Source: Brachynemurus nebulosus
Taxonomy: Eukaryota > Arthropoda > Insecta > Neuroptera > Myrmeleontidae
Direction: 5' to 3'
Assembly (NCBI GenBank): GCA_035578155.1
Contig: JAPWDM010000008.1
Coordinates: forward strand, 30,413,780 to 30,477,779
DNA length: 64,000 nucleotides
Below the pieces are notes generated by a model, which saw only the letters and a list, made by a program, of their open reading frames with translations, was not told where the DNA came from and made no database searches. The translations under genes were made by a program, and so were the position numbers. Shown here piece after piece: positions 13,134 to 24,241 of this stretch; the first letter of the stretch is position 1; every line of letters begins with the position of its first letter.

Positions 13134-14090
13134 GCCATTATAGATTCCTCAAAAATAGGAATTAAACTAGGTCAACCTCTTTCTGAAAAAAAATCACGTG
13201 AACAACCACCTAAAATAAAATATAATAAAAAAAGAAAGCACGTTTTTTGGAAACAGTACCTGAACTAATAGTGCATACTCCATCTCCTTTTTTAAGTTAT
13301 TAATGTATATTTCTTATGAAAACGTGTGCCAATAAATTTTATGACCTAGTCCACTGGGGTGCGATATTATGTACAAAATATTCAATAATATTTAAATTTT
13401 AGTTTATTTTCTGACGCGTAAGTTTTGCTATCAAATTCTATTATATTTTTTCTGTGTAATTTTTAATAATTTTTTTCAATTTTAATATTATTTATAATTC
13501 TCTTCGGTTTTAAATTTTTAAATTTTATATTTTTTATTAATCATTTTTAAATTTTAATATTAGTATTATTTTTTATCTTTTGTATATAATTTTTAATTTT
13601 TTGTACATATTTTAATATTTATAATTATAATTGTCTTAGATTTTAAATTTTTAAATTAATTTTTATTAATCAGTATTAAATTTTAGTATTCTTATCTTTT
13701 GTATATTATTCTTATCTTTTGTATATAATTTTTAATTTCGGTACATATTTTAATATAGTATTATTAGTACTTTATAATTTTTCTGTTTATATCAATATTT
13801 ATAATATATACCTAATTTCACCACTTTTGTATATTTTTGTAACTTTTATAAATTATATAATTCCACCACTGTTGTATATTTTTGTAAATTTCATAAATTA
13901 TAAAATAAATAAATTCTAAACTATATAAACATTCACTAATGAAATCAAAAATATATAAATGAAAATTAGTTGCATTTAATAGTATTCATATAATTACACA
14001 GTAGCATACGTAATGCAATTCAAAAATAAATATTTTTTTCCGTAGTACGCACTCGAGTATACAAGGTACAGTTGTCATTTTCAAAAACAT
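13134..14090. other. Extremely AT-rich low-complexity tract
   Basis: From about 13390 to 13920 the sequence is almost only A and T, with degenerate recurrence of TTTATCTTTTGTATATAATT and two copies of a phrase starting CCACCACT (near 13820 and 13863). The frame at 13719-13919 is a product of this composition. No gene is seen. Confidence 0.7.
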
Positions 14091-14093
14091 GTA

Positions 14094-14276
14094 AGTACCA
14101 AAATTTTACTATAGATACGTGGACGATATAATTATAGGCTTCGATGGATCGATCCGCCAACTAGAAAAATTTGTAGAGTCAATAAACTCGTTAAACCCAA
14201 AAATTCAATTTGACTTAGAGGTGGAAAAAGATAATAGCATAAACTTTTTTAGATTTAACTATAACCAAAATTAACA
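14094..14276 (+). pseudogene. Reverse transcriptase C-terminal fragment (Penelope-like)
   Basis: The frame reads FYYRYVDDIIIGFDG, where YVDD (14116-14127) is the catalytic motif of the reverse transcriptase palm. The frame then runs to a stop at 14275-14277. The sequence after a run of six T (14245-14250) makes Penelope-like sense only in the next frame, which is continuous with the endonuclease frame ending at 15025. A single-base expansion of this T run therefore explains the break. Everything upstream of the palm motif is missing, so the copy cannot make an active enzyme. Confidence 0.85.
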
Positions 14277-14380
14277 ATAAGCTTGATTTCAACAAATATA
14301 GAAAACCATCTTACTCTGGCATTACAATTCCAAATGATTCAATAAGTCCGTATCAACATAAAATCGCAGCCTATAATTCC

Positions 14381-15025
14381 ATGATCCACCGAGCGTTTAA
14401 TATACCTTTGTCGGAAGAAAATTTTGAAAAAGAAATAAATAATATAAAAATAATAGCGAATAATAACGGATATAATTCAAACTTAATCAATAAATTAATA
14501 GCTAAGAAAGAATTTAAACAAATTTTAAAAGAAATTTACCCCTCCGTTAAACCAGAACTAAAAACTAACTTTAAAACTATAACATATTTTGGTAATATAT
14601 CGGATAAAATTAAAAAAATTCTAGAAAAATCAAACATAAATATAGCATTCAAATCAGGCTTTAATCTAGGAAATTTAATATACAACAATAAAACAAAAAT
14701 TGATAAACTTAAAAAATCGGGTATCTACAAACTAAACTGCCAAGACTGTAATAGTTTTTACATCGGTCAAACTGGCAGAAACTTTGAAACCCGGAGAGCA
14801 GAGCATTTCAGATCCTATAGGAATAAGAAATCCGATTCTGCTTTTGCGAGGCATTTAATTGACACCGGACACACACCAGAACGGGAAATTACCGTGCTAC
14901 ACGAGGCAAACAAAGGACAGAAGTTAACAATCTTAGAAGCAATAGAAATAAATAAACATAACTCCGATCACCTTTTAAATGACTACACCGATATCTACAG
15001 TTCAACTTTATTTTCAGTATTATAA
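14381..15025 (+). CDS. GIY-YIG endonuclease domain of Penelope-like element (partial)
   Basis: A frame of 214 codons from the first ATG; it is actually the 3' part of a longer open reading frame that is uninterrupted from about 14251, so the ATG is not a real start. Residues 1-110 form the linker after the reverse transcriptase. The nuclease follows: GIY at 114-116, a CxxC pair at C120 and C123, YIG at 127-129, arginines at 133, 138 and 139, H142, H158 and H164, and E186/E189 in LEAIEI as candidate metal-binding glutamate. This nuclease nicks target DNA to prime reverse transcription. All hallmark residues are present, so the domain was intact recently even though the polyprotein is broken. 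Confidence 0.9.
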   Translation: MIHRAFNIPLSEENFEKEINNIKIIANNNGYNSNLINKLIAKKEFKQILKEIYPSVKPELKTNFKTITYFGNISDKIKKILEKSNINIAFKSGFNLGNLIYNNKTKIDKLKKSGIYKLNCQDCNSFYIGQTGRNFETRRAEHFRSYRNKKSDSAFARHLIDTGHTPEREITVLHEANKGQKLTILEAIEINKHNSDHLLNDYTDIYSSTLFSVL

Positions 15026-15345
15026 TTTAATTAAACCGTTAAAATTGTATTTTTTTTTCTTGTAATATTGTTTGTTTGTCAATTTCAATCTTTTGTCATG
15101 TGTTTGCTTGCATTTGTCACGTGTAATGTAATCGTGTTTTTCTTGTTTTTCGGATTCTCCAACTACCCCCGCCCCTTCCACTTCCACACCATATACCACT
15201 CCCTTTCACAAGTATAGGTAGATAAAATTTAGTATATAAGGGCATGTATGGACTATAATTTTTATTCTGTTTGAAAATGAACTAACGGTTCGAAACAATA
15301 TTGTCACAGTTTCAAAAATAAACGTGGTATTTTGCAAAGTAAAGT

Positions 15346-15587
15346 ATTTGTTTATTATTTACAAATATGGAATACCATAAAGTAACGCTCAAATCTATTA
15401 ATATTAGAGCTCTTACTCTTATTTGGAATTATGGGTTTTTTGACTATAATAGCTCCTAAGCTATATGGAATCTGGGGAGTTTAGAGATAGCATTCCAGAT
15501 GTCTAGTGCTTTTAAATAATTCATCTAATTTAAATCTCTCACCATATTTACGAGATTCTTATGCTGACAGTTTTATTAGCGACATGT
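15346..15587. other. AT-rich spacer, nothing recognised
   Basis: Follows the Penelope-like 3' region. No gene, repeat or motif stands out. Confidence 0.5.
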
Positions 15588-15772
15588 CGAGGCGTAACTA
15601 CAAATTTTGCGCCCATGAACGAATTTGAATTAAGCGCCTCTGTTTCAAGAATTTCCTTTCTTCCGCAAAAAAGTTACTTTTCCTTCGTGCGCCCAAATTT
15701 TACCTGTTGCGTCCCTTTCCCGTGCGCCTTGGAGTGACTGCTCCACTTTGCTTCGTCGTAATTACGCCTTTA
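15588..15772. mobile_element. Putative short MITE with GGCGTAACTAC ends
   Basis: A GC-richer island whose left end contains GAGGCGTAACTACAA (15589-15603) and whose right end in reverse reads AAGGCGTAATTACGACGAAG. The inside is rich in GCGCCC. The inverted ends and abrupt composition change suggest a small non-autonomous DNA transposon; no target duplication could be fixed. Confidence 0.45.
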
Positions 15773-16096
15773 GAGAGACGCTGTACATATAACAAAAATT
15801 CCCTTTTTTCCATAAGAGTACCTCCATATATTTTGCCATATACATATATTATCCGTATGCATTTCTTCCACAAAAGACTTACAAATCAACACAAAAATTT
15901 AACGGAGTTTTGTTCATTCTAAAATCTATACAATATTGTTGGTACATATTAATCAGTTTTTACGTTTTTTTTATTTTTTTCGTAACCGTCCAAACTCCTT
16001 GAATTAAGAACAGGTAGACTATACTGGCTCGGAAACACTTCGAATTTCTGGAACTATCGAAAGTGAGAATATTTTCGAATGCTTTACATCGATTAA
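15773..16096. other. AT-rich spacer, nothing recognised
   Basis: No gene or clear repeat is seen. The short frame at 15707-15922 overlaps the putative MITE and lacks any domain. Confidence 0.5.
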
Positions 16097-16443
16097 CTAA
16101 AAAAAAAATAAAGTAAAAAAAATGTTGTTTAAGAAAAAGCTTTTATTTAAAAATGGGGTAAAAAAAATAAAATAACTTTTGAGTGAAGTGTGAAGCAATA
16201 TGTACCATAATTTATAAAAGCTTGAGGCGTTATCATTAACTATTTCTGTTTTTGATGTTTTGGAAGTATAGCTATTTTACTTTTCAGTAGTTACCAAACC
16301 TAATTAAACGCCTCTAGCTTTTATAAATTGTGTTGCATATTGCTTCAAACTTCACTCAAAAGTTATTTTATTTTTTTTTTTACCCCATTTTTAAATAAAA
16401 GCTTTTTCTTAAAAAAACATTTTCTTTATTTTAATTTATTTTC
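16097..16443. repeat. Foldback element, ~350 bp
   Basis: Two arms of about 140 bp (16097-16237 and 16297-16443) are inverted copies, each holding AAGCTTTTATTTAAAAATGG, TTTTGAGTGAAGT and GGCGTT-type landmarks, around a loop of about 60 bp. Each arm also contains ATGGGGTAAAAAA, a relative of the motif that fills the elements at 12052 and 32130. It is likely a palindromic MITE; no target duplication was identified. Confidence 0.75.
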
Positions 16444-18009
16444 TACTTTTTAATCTGATCACAATTAATTTAAAAAAATTAAAGAAGTAATTAAATTTTT
16501 TATCTATATTTTAATCGGTTGCCTAATCAAACTTAACTATGGAAACAAAAAATTGTAATGTAAAATCAATGAACAATACTTGACAATTCGAAATGTCAAA
16601 AAGTTGCACAGGACACAGAGTTGCAAAACAAATTACACAATATTGCATTGTCATTAAGGTTAGACAGGTATGAAAAATTTGAAACCTCTAGCTCAGTTAG
16701 AACCTGTCTAAATTTTATTCCAAGATTTGATCTAAACCAACATACTAACATAGCAAGTTAAATAAAAGCTTTTAAAAATAATTATATTTTCATGATTCCT
16801 TAACACTAAATTTTAGTTGAATGTCCGTCCGTCCTCTTAAATTACTAGACGAAGTATATTTCGATACCCGGAGTTAAGCTTAAAATGACACCAAAAAACA
16901 AATCTAGAAAACTATTTTGTCCCCAAAAAAACGTATAAAGTTGGACAGACAATTTTACGTGATCATGATAAATTGAGTTTTAATTCGTTAAGCTTTTAGA
17001 ATTATCGTTTCCTCTACCTTTATAATATGTCATCATCAATATACAAACACTAACGAAAACTAAATACAACACCCGACCTCATAAACAAAACGTCATTAAC
17101 TCAACTTATCCAGCACTATTATATGGAATATACAGAGTGGCCATAACAAAATATTTAGTTGATTACGAATTTCGCAAAATGATGCGAAACACAGACTCGG
17201 TTAAACTAGGTAAATTGTGCCGAAACGCTAAACGACGAGTACTAGTAGTAGTATAGTTTAGGGAGTTAGCTCAAAAATCTCAAATCCATTTTCCTTCCCG
17301 CAACTTACTAGTAAGAATTATGGCATCTTTATTTACACATTCTCATAGCAATTTTTTACGTGAAATATATTTTCTGGAATTTCTCTGTCACTATCCGTTT
17401 TTGAGTTATGATCTAAAAATTTTATGAAACGTAATCTTTTTAAGAAATATACATTTATTTTTTAGAGACCGCTGGATACAGTGTTTGGAGTGTCTATAGA
17501 GATTTACTAAGTCCTCAGTGTAAAAATATCGATTAATCCAATATTTCCAAAAGAAATCCTGATTCTTTCCTATAAAACCAGCTACATCTCACTTAAACAA
17601 CGGGTCTGATAAAATATAATTGGAATGATATGTTCGGAAAGAACGCAAGATTTTACATAAAAAATTATAAATTTTGCATATTTGACAATCTTGAACATAA
17701 TGAACGAGGTTTCCTAGAATTTTGAATTCATCTTGCTGTGAACAGGATAGCTAACAAGTTCAAAACAAAAATTGTGCTCAACTTGAAATTTTGTTTATGT
17801 TAATGTACAGTACCATAAGATATTATTTAGACCACTCTTGAATCGAGTTCACTCTTTGAGCTGATTCCATGTGATTTCCATTTGTTTTCAAAGTTTTTTA
17901 TAATATTACATTCTTTACTTAATTAGACACATATTTCATATTGCGTAATGGGTTTTTCGGGCAATAGAAAAAAATTATATGTTGCATAAGTGTTAAAAAA
18001 TGGTATCTA
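16444..18009. other. AT-rich intergenic DNA, no gene seen
   Basis: No recognisable gene. At 17130 the phrase TACAGAGTGGCCATAAC, and at 19138-19156 the inverted-like ATGGAACAGCCTGTATA, could be remote ends of an old element enclosing the mariner, but this pairing is weak. The frame at 17919-18152 (minus) overlaps the mariner end and has no domain. Confidence 0.45.
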
Positions 18010-18892
18010 CGAGGGGAGGTCAAAAAGTTCGCGGAATGGCGGGGTTGGTGGGGGTGAGGTTGCTTATCCAGGTAGGCGGTAATTGAGTGACTCATTGTTA
18101 CTATATATACCAAATTCCAGCCTAATCTGCTCAGTAACTTTTGAGTTATCAACGAGCAAATAAGTCAATGGGGAAGAAACTAGCCACTATATAGGAAAAC
18201 GAGAACGCGTCGATTGTTCTCGCGAGTTTTTGGACTGCTGTGGCGAGCAAAGGAGGAAATTATGGCCCTGATTAACTGGTGATCAAACTTGGGTTCACCA
18301 TTATGAACCTGAACCAAAGCAAGAGTCGGTGCAGTAGCATAAAAAACGTACACCCCCTCTTAAAAAATTTAAGGTGTGTCAATCGGCCGGAAAGATCATG
18401 GCGACCATCTTTAGGGATACTAAAGGTATCCTTTTGATCAATTATAAAGAACGTGGCGTTTCCATAACGGGAGAGTATTACGCTTCCTTACTAGATCGAT
18501 TAAAAAAAAGCTATTAAAGAAAAAAGAAGGGGAAATTTAACAAAAGGGGAAAACTCTTTTTGCATGACAACGCTCCTGTTCACACAAGCCATGTTGCGAG
18601 GGCTGTCATTCACCGATGCGGTTTCGAACAACTGCGCCACTCACTTTACAGTCCAGACTTGGCCCCCAGCAACTATTATTTATTTCGAAACTTGAAGAAA
18701 GAACTGCGTGGAAGAAAATTTAATGACGATGATGAAGTCAAGCCGGCGATTTGGGCCTATTTTGACGCCCAAGACAAATCTTTTTTTTCGACGGAATTAA
18801 TAAGTTGTATGACAGATCCGAAAAATGTATCAGAGTTAAGGGAGAATATATTGAAAAGGAGAAATAGTTTAGGAGAAATAGACCTCCCCTCG
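18010..18892 (+). mobile_element. mariner-family transposon, degenerate
   Basis: Terminal inverted repeats CGAGGGGAGGTC at the left and GACCTCCCCTCG at the right, flanked by TA on both sides (18008-18009 and 18893-18894). The 883-bp length is short of the usual 1.25-1.3 kb, and the region coding the N-terminal DNA-binding part is eroded or partly deleted. The transposase remnant runs in the plus direction and its stop codon lies at the target site (18893-18895). Confidence 0.9.
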
Positions 18893-18895
18893 TAG
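18281..18895 (+). pseudogene. mariner transposase remnant
   Basis: In one frame the sequence shows WVHHYEPEPKQ, SAGKIMATIFRDTKG, ITGEYYASLLDRL and HDNAPVHTSHVA, all typical of mariner transposases. The first catalytic aspartate (in IFRD) and second (in HDNAP) are present. The third, normally in LAPSDY after 34 residues, is asparagine here (LAPSNYY), so the DD34D triad is broken. In-frame stops occur at 18335 (where the family has tryptophan) and 18515, the latter within a frame-disrupted stretch. The longest open part is 18560-18895. Not functional. Confidence 0.92.
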
Positions 18896-19713
18896 CTTCA
18901 TAATGACGGGACGGGGGGAACATAAATTAACACTGGAAGGCATTCTAGATTACCCAAGAGAGGTTCTAGATTATAAAAAAAACTTCGTAAGGTAGTCGAT
19001 CAAAATTACCAAAAGTTTGCAGTTTGTTTTCCGAAAATCGCTATTTAATTTGCTATTTTAATCATAAAACTGTCGATTGGGCTGGAAAACCCACCGAAAG
19101 CCACACCCAGCTTAGTGATACTTACGTAATTTTATGGAACAGCCTGTATAGAGAATATATGTATATCCATGTGTTCGTGCGAGTATATATTATAGATGAC
19201 TTGAAACTTAAATAATGATAACTCACGGGAGAATTTACAGGAATAATAAGAGACAACATTAAAATTAACTTAACGATCATCTATCAGACAAAGATAATAA
19301 ATTGGTGTACAATGCACTAGACGAAAATAGTAAAATTTTCTAACTAACCTATACGGTTTATAGATAGAAATAAATAATAAATAACAATAAATTGATGAAG
19401 TTGGTGAAAATTATGTATTGGTTAATTTTGTGCATTTGAACTTAAGTATTAAGGTAAATAAACAAAAAATGTTAAAAAGTCATAAAATCGAAATCGTTAT
19501 CGTAAATTTATGACAATTTTTAGCCTCCGTAGTTTACCCAATATCTTTTTTTTTTTTTGAACATTCTAAATTTAAAAAAATCGATCGAGCCCAACCTATA
19601 CTTGTTCAAATAATGAATAAGAACGAAAAGTATTTACATCGTAATAAATATCTAATTAGACACATTTATCAATTAATGCCCGCACAACACAATGTAGAAC
19701 TGCGTGCTGGAAC
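18896..19713. other. AT-rich spacer, nothing recognised
   Basis: No gene is seen. AACAGCCTGTATA near 19144 resembles transposon ends also seen near 48313 (ATACAGGCTGTTTC). The frame 19024-19215 has no domain. Confidence 0.45.
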
Positions 19714-20668
19714 TAGGGTTGCCAGGTCTTAAAACCGAAAAGCCGGACAGATCAGCCAGTTTAGCCGGACACCCTTAATCTTTTAGTCTTAGTATAACAC
19801 GACTATTTTTTTAAAGTAAAACAAGGCTTGTTTTATCAATTACCATAAAATTTTCTTAAATTCTAATGAAATAACAATAAAATTAAATGAATCAGTTTTC
19901 TTTATTATTAATCATTATTCAATATTCATTACGATCAATAATAAATTGTATGCAAATAGTAGTTAGCAGTAACCATTGTTGCAATTTGCAATGGAAAACA
20001 AAATTAAACAAAACACTAACGAACTAAATAAATTTTAAATTATGGTTCATTTCAGTTAAATTTAACCATGTTTCGTTACTTTGAATTTAAATAATTTCCG
20101 TTTTCTTGGCTGTATCTCTTTTATTATTGCATTTATGTAAATTTTAAAATTGCAGTTTATCTTTAGAAAAGAATAGAAGATTGATTTGTTTCGAATATAA
20201 GAATTATTTAATTTTTTAACGAAAACTCATGATCAATTGTATCTGAAATGAGGTACAATTAATATTTTTCACTGGCAGACATCTGCTTTAAAAGCTCATT
20301 ATTTTTTAAAATTGAGTTGTAAAACTCTTTACAAGCCAAATTTTTAAAATTAAATTGTACAACCAACATTTTGGCTATAGTACCGACATTTAATTTGTTG
20401 CGTTCTTGTAACCATTGCTAGTCCATTAAAGAAAAAACTCTTTCAACATTTGCATTATGACCCGGAATGGAAAAATAATATATAAGGAATTCTGAAAAGC
20501 AATATTTTGAAAAAAAAAATTAAAAAGGATTCATGAATCAGATCACGGGCGGAACGGACACCATTACATGACAAATGTAAAAAAAAAATTAAAATAGCCT
20601 AACAAAAGCCGGACAGGCCGGACACGACCTGACTGTGTCCGGCTTTATCCGGACGCCTGGCAACCCTA
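19714..20668 (-). mobile_element. hAT transposon derivative, 955 bp
   Basis: Left end TAGGGTTGCCAGGT and right end CCTGGCAACCCTA are inverted repeats, and the element is flanked by a perfect 8-bp direct repeat GCTGGAAC (19706-19713 and 20669-20676). Both are textbook for hAT elements. Subterminal GCCGGACA/TGTCCGGC motifs recur several times at both ends. The interior retains a minus-strand piece of hAT transposase (separate entry), so this is an internally deleted copy of an autonomous element. Confidence 0.95.
20278..20466 (-). pseudogene. hAT transposase C-terminal dimerisation region, remnant
   Basis: The minus strand reads PGHNANVERVFSLMD, then a stop where the frame continues QWLQERNKLNVGTIAKMLVV, followed after a few residues by ACKEFYNSIL. 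NA-VERVFS-M followed by ERN-L is the conserved hAT C-terminal (dimerisation) signature. One in-frame TAG interrupts it. The catalytic N-terminal parts are absent. Confidence 0.85.
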
Positions 20669-20676
20669 GCTGGAAC

Positions 20677-21880
20677 TATACTGCAATAACCTTCATTGAT
20701 GGCAAATGACGTCACTGTTGATTCCGTGACGTGAACGCTTCCTAGATTTCAAAAACATAATATCCTTTTTCCGTACTTGTTTCCCTGCTACATTGGACCG
20801 CTAACCAATGAGAAATTCGCATTTGTCACATAAGCCCCTATTTATTACCACTACCGATAAACGATAGTGTTGGTAAACGCATCAATACCTTCTACAAACT
20901 CAGACCAGTAATGCACACTATGTATAGACAACATCGCTGAGGACCATGAGAGTGTCCAGCGCAGCAGCTGGCTTGGAATTCAGCAGTGAAACAAGTGTTG
21001 TGCCGTGTGGATTTCAGTTCAATAATATAAGGTGTGAGCAAGTAGCTTTATAATAATGCAAATTTTTTTATAATATTCCTTTTTTGGCCTGTTGAACCCT
21101 ATTTAAAATTTGGTCTACCGAAACAAAACTTTGGGAACTCCTGTTTCACCTGGTGTCACGGAAAAATTTATTTCTCTACATCCAAGGTGACTCCTCATAA
21201 CTGACCACCAGAATAAGAAATTCTTTGTTTCAAGGAAAATCACCTGTGGTAAACGGACGAACACCGAAATGATCCGTTTTGTTTATTTTGATACGGAACA
21301 CTAAAATGAATTAAACATTAATAACTTTTCGGTTGAACAACGGGGAAAAAATATGTGGTGGCTTGCAATAAATAAAAAAGTGAAATTGTGGAATTTATTA
21401 CCTATACCGGTACCGCGGTTGGACCAACCATAAAGCTGCAGTAGAATGAATATTATATTATTATTTAAATTTTTATGTTCAAATATTAGACAAAATGATA
21501 TTTGGAAGTACATTTTTAACATACAGATCATCATCATAATGTATTTGGGAGGTACAGGGACTCACAGTGCAATTCAAACACTAAAAATGTACGATTGTAT
21601 GTGGTACATAACGTTCGGTTTAATCGCTATGTCGCAATGACGGGGCATGCTTTGACCGCTACTTAATTGTGTCAGGATGTCGATCGAATAGTTCGACAAA
21701 GTTTCGATTACGATTAACAAAAATACGATAACAGGTTGCCGCCAGGGATGAATCATCGCATAGACAAATTCCTAGGGCCCAGTTTTTTGAAGGGCCTGGT
21801 CAAAGTGTCTATTTTGAATATTTAAATCAATACTTGAGATTTGTTTTAGTTTTTCACATTATTTACTTTCGTTTCATTTA
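20677..21880. other. Intergenic DNA with a candidate non-coding first exon
   Basis: Between about 20790 and 21035 the GC content rises and there is an AACCAATGAG (CCAAT-type) phrase at 20814, then a stretch ending in AATATAAGGTGTGAGCAAG near 21030, where AG|GTGTGAG resembles a splice donor. This could be a promoter and first non-coding exon of a gene lying elsewhere, but it is an inference from composition only. The rest, including the frame 21301-21537, shows nothing recognisable. Confidence 0.35.
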
Positions 21881-22390
21881 CAGTCAAACCTGAATAAGGG
21901 AGAACTGGGTAAGCGAAAAAACTCTGTAAGTAAGAGTAATTACCAGGACCCGTAACTTGACCATTCTAGAACCTCTATGAGTGAGAAACAAAAACCTGTA
22001 TAAGTGAGGGTCATTTTTCGCTCATGGACCTCTATAACTGAGACTGCTAATTGCTTGTACCTCTACAAGCAACAGTTAAACGTATATTTAACATTTGCTA
22101 TTTATGACTCATTCTTAAATTTCAAAAAACTTATACATATTTTATTAGAATGTCTGAATGTGCTTATGTTCTTGTTTTCTTATAATTCGAGGAACTCATT
22201 TTCTATTCAAATAGCCAAAATTCATTTTTTTTTTTTTTTTTTTTTGTAAGCTCATCTATGTTCAAATACGTATATGTATATTATTCTAATAAGTAGTATC
22301 CATACAATACATGCATGTTTCTCAATACATATTGGTTGTATTTTTTCTAGACCTCTATAAGTGAGATAAACCTCTCCCGTACCTCGACTG
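21881..22390. mobile_element. pogo/Tigger-like MITE
   Basis: The left end CAGTCAAACCTGAATAAGGG and right end, read in reverse, CAGTCGAGGTACGGGAGAGG are flanked by TA (21879-21880 and 22391-22392). CAGTC-type ends and TA duplications fit pogo/Tigger elements. Inside, phrases such as ACCTCTATAAGTGAG recur at about 21970, 22030 and 22350. No transposase is seen; a T-rich run lies at 22225-22245. Confidence 0.75.
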
Positions 22391-22489
22391 TATTAACGTT
22401 TTTTTCTGCTGGATATCTTGCAGGGGTGGGCAGGGGGACGGTAAGAAGAAAATGTCTAGGACCCCAAAGTGGGTTAATCCGCCCTGTCA

Positions 22490-23120
22490 TCACTTTTTTA
22501 AGCATCAGAGACATTAGAGAAATGTTTGAAAACAATTCTTTAACTCGGAATAGTTCCTTATAGCCTGGAATCATTTCCGCTATTAATTGGAATAACATTA
22601 GGTCGTGTAATATGAAATGTCGTTTTGCGACCACTTGGCCGATCATGTAATTCAGATAAAATAACGACATTATTTAAGCATTAGAGAAATGTTTAAAACA
22701 ATTCTTTAACTCGGAACAGATTTCTTATAGCCTGAAATCATTTCCGGCATTAATTGGTACAACATTAAGCCGTGTATGTAATATGACATGTCGTTTTGTG
22801 ACCACTTTGTAAATCATGTAATTCAGAAAAATATCAACATAATTTTAAGCATTAGAGAAATGGCTAAAAGCAATTCTTTAACCCTAAATAAATTTCTTAG
22901 AGTCTCGAATCATTTCCACCATTAATAGTAATAATATTAAGTCGTGTAATATGAAATGTCGTTTACTGACCACCTGGCTGGCCATGTAATTTAGATAAAT
23001 ATCGGCAGTTTTTTAAGCACTGGGGGAATGTTTAAAAGCAATTACTTAACCCTGAATCGATTTTCTGTAGCCTGGAATCATTTTCGCCATTATCTGGAAT
23101 AATATTAAGTCGTGTAATAA
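22490..23120 (+). repeat. Tandem array of ~170-bp unit, four copies
   Basis: The unit carries CATTAGAGAAATGTTT, TTCTTTAAC, ATAGCCTGGAATCATTTCCG and AAGTCGTGTAATATGAAATG. Landmarks fall at 22512, 22679, 22850 and 23019, giving spacings of 167, 171 and 169 bp. Copies are clearly diverged. The last copy is interrupted at 23121 by the foldback element and its missing part resumes at 24242. Confidence 0.85.
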
Positions 23121-24241
23121 CCCGATCATTTAAGGGTTTGACCTCGGAATGAAACGGAATAAGCTGGATTTTCTTATACACCTTTATTTTCGCATCCTAA
23201 ATGTTCCCTCAAAAGTCTCATAAGATCACGTGTGAGCGTCTTTAGATATTGAAGGTCAAAGGTCGCAAAAATCAGTTCTTTAGATAGGTATATCTCGTTT
23301 CCTTTATCTCAAATCATTTTTGCATTTATTATAAAAGTTATAGAGCATAAAATTCTCTACAAATTTTGTTTCAAACACTTTTCGGTGCGTTTAGCTGTTT
23401 TGGAGATAGAGCACGATGAGAACGGAGCGTTCAGCCATACATTGTACGTCCATTGTTGTCAAGATATACTTTAAAACTATCAAATTAACTTGGTTAGTAG
23501 AAAGTGATCCCTCCAAGAATTAACCGGTCGCATAGATACAATAGAACATCTCACCCCAACTTGCTATAAATAGAAAAGGTCGTCCAGTAAGGGTCGATAT
23601 TTCCAGGTAAAATCTTAATAATGACACCCGGGTGCATGAGCTTTTACACTTAGAACAGAAATGCTGAAGTTCTGACCAACTAAAAATCCAATCATCCTCA
23701 ATAAGAATAAATATTTAAAATAATTTTATACCTAAGTTACTCTATTATTCATATGAAAATGGTAACTAACATTAAATAACAATTTGATTTATAATTAATA
23801 TAATTAAATATAAGAATGTATTAAATAATTAATGAACTAATGTTTAGCAAAATAATTTCGTTAAAAAACCGTACTACAGATTTATATCATCGTTTGACCT
23901 TATGCTATAGCATGTATAGCTGAGCGCTCCACACTCATCGTGCTCTATCTCTAAAACAGTTAAACGTATCGAAAAGTATTTGAAACAAAATTTGTAGAGA
24001 ATTTTATGGTCTATAACTTTTATAATAAATACAAAACGATTTGAGGCAAAGGAAGCGAGATATTTCCCAAAAACTGATTTTCGCGACTTTTGACCTTCAA
24101 TATCTATAACGACGCTCAGACGTGATCTTATGAGACTTTTGAGGGAACATTCAGGATGCCAAAATAAAGGTGTATACAAAAATCCAGCTTATTCCGTTTC
24201 ATTCCGAGGTTGACTGCTTTTTTTGACTAAAATGATTGGGG
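23121..24241. mobile_element. Foldback element with ~330-bp inverted arms
   Basis: The arms 23121-23445 and 23915-24241 are inverted copies; shared landmarks include GACCTCGGAATGAAACGGAA, GAACATTTAGGATGC-like, GACCTTCAATATCT and ATAGAGCACGATGAG. The outer tips read CCCGATCATTT and, from the right, CCCCAATCATTT. The loop (23446-23914) is AT-rich and non-coding. The frame at 23874-24179 lies in the right arm and is not a gene. Confidence 0.88.

Larger units (their letters stand above)
14091..15345 (+). mobile_element. Penelope-like retroelement, 5'-truncated
   Basis: The segment begins inside the reverse transcriptase near its YVDD box, continues through a linker to a GIY-YIG endonuclease and ends with an AT-rich 3' region to about 15345. 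Reverse transcriptase followed by a C-terminal GIY-YIG nuclease is diagnostic of Penelope-like elements. Loss of the 5' part is the usual outcome of incomplete target-primed reverse transcription. The exact 5' and 3' ends and any target duplication are not clear by eye; the 3' limit is a guess based on where sequence character changes. Confidence 0.85.

Noticed and set aside
17130..19156. Large element enclosing the mariner, based on TACAGAGTGGCCATAAC and its distant inverted relative
   Set aside because: Similarity is short and imperfect, and no target duplication was found.
22347..22670. 107-codon minus-strand frame
   Set aside because: It spans the end of a pogo-like MITE and the first tandem repeat unit; the other units do not keep the frame open.
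23874..24179. 101-codon minus-strand frame
   Set aside because: Lies in the right arm of a foldback element; the left arm copy does not keep it open.
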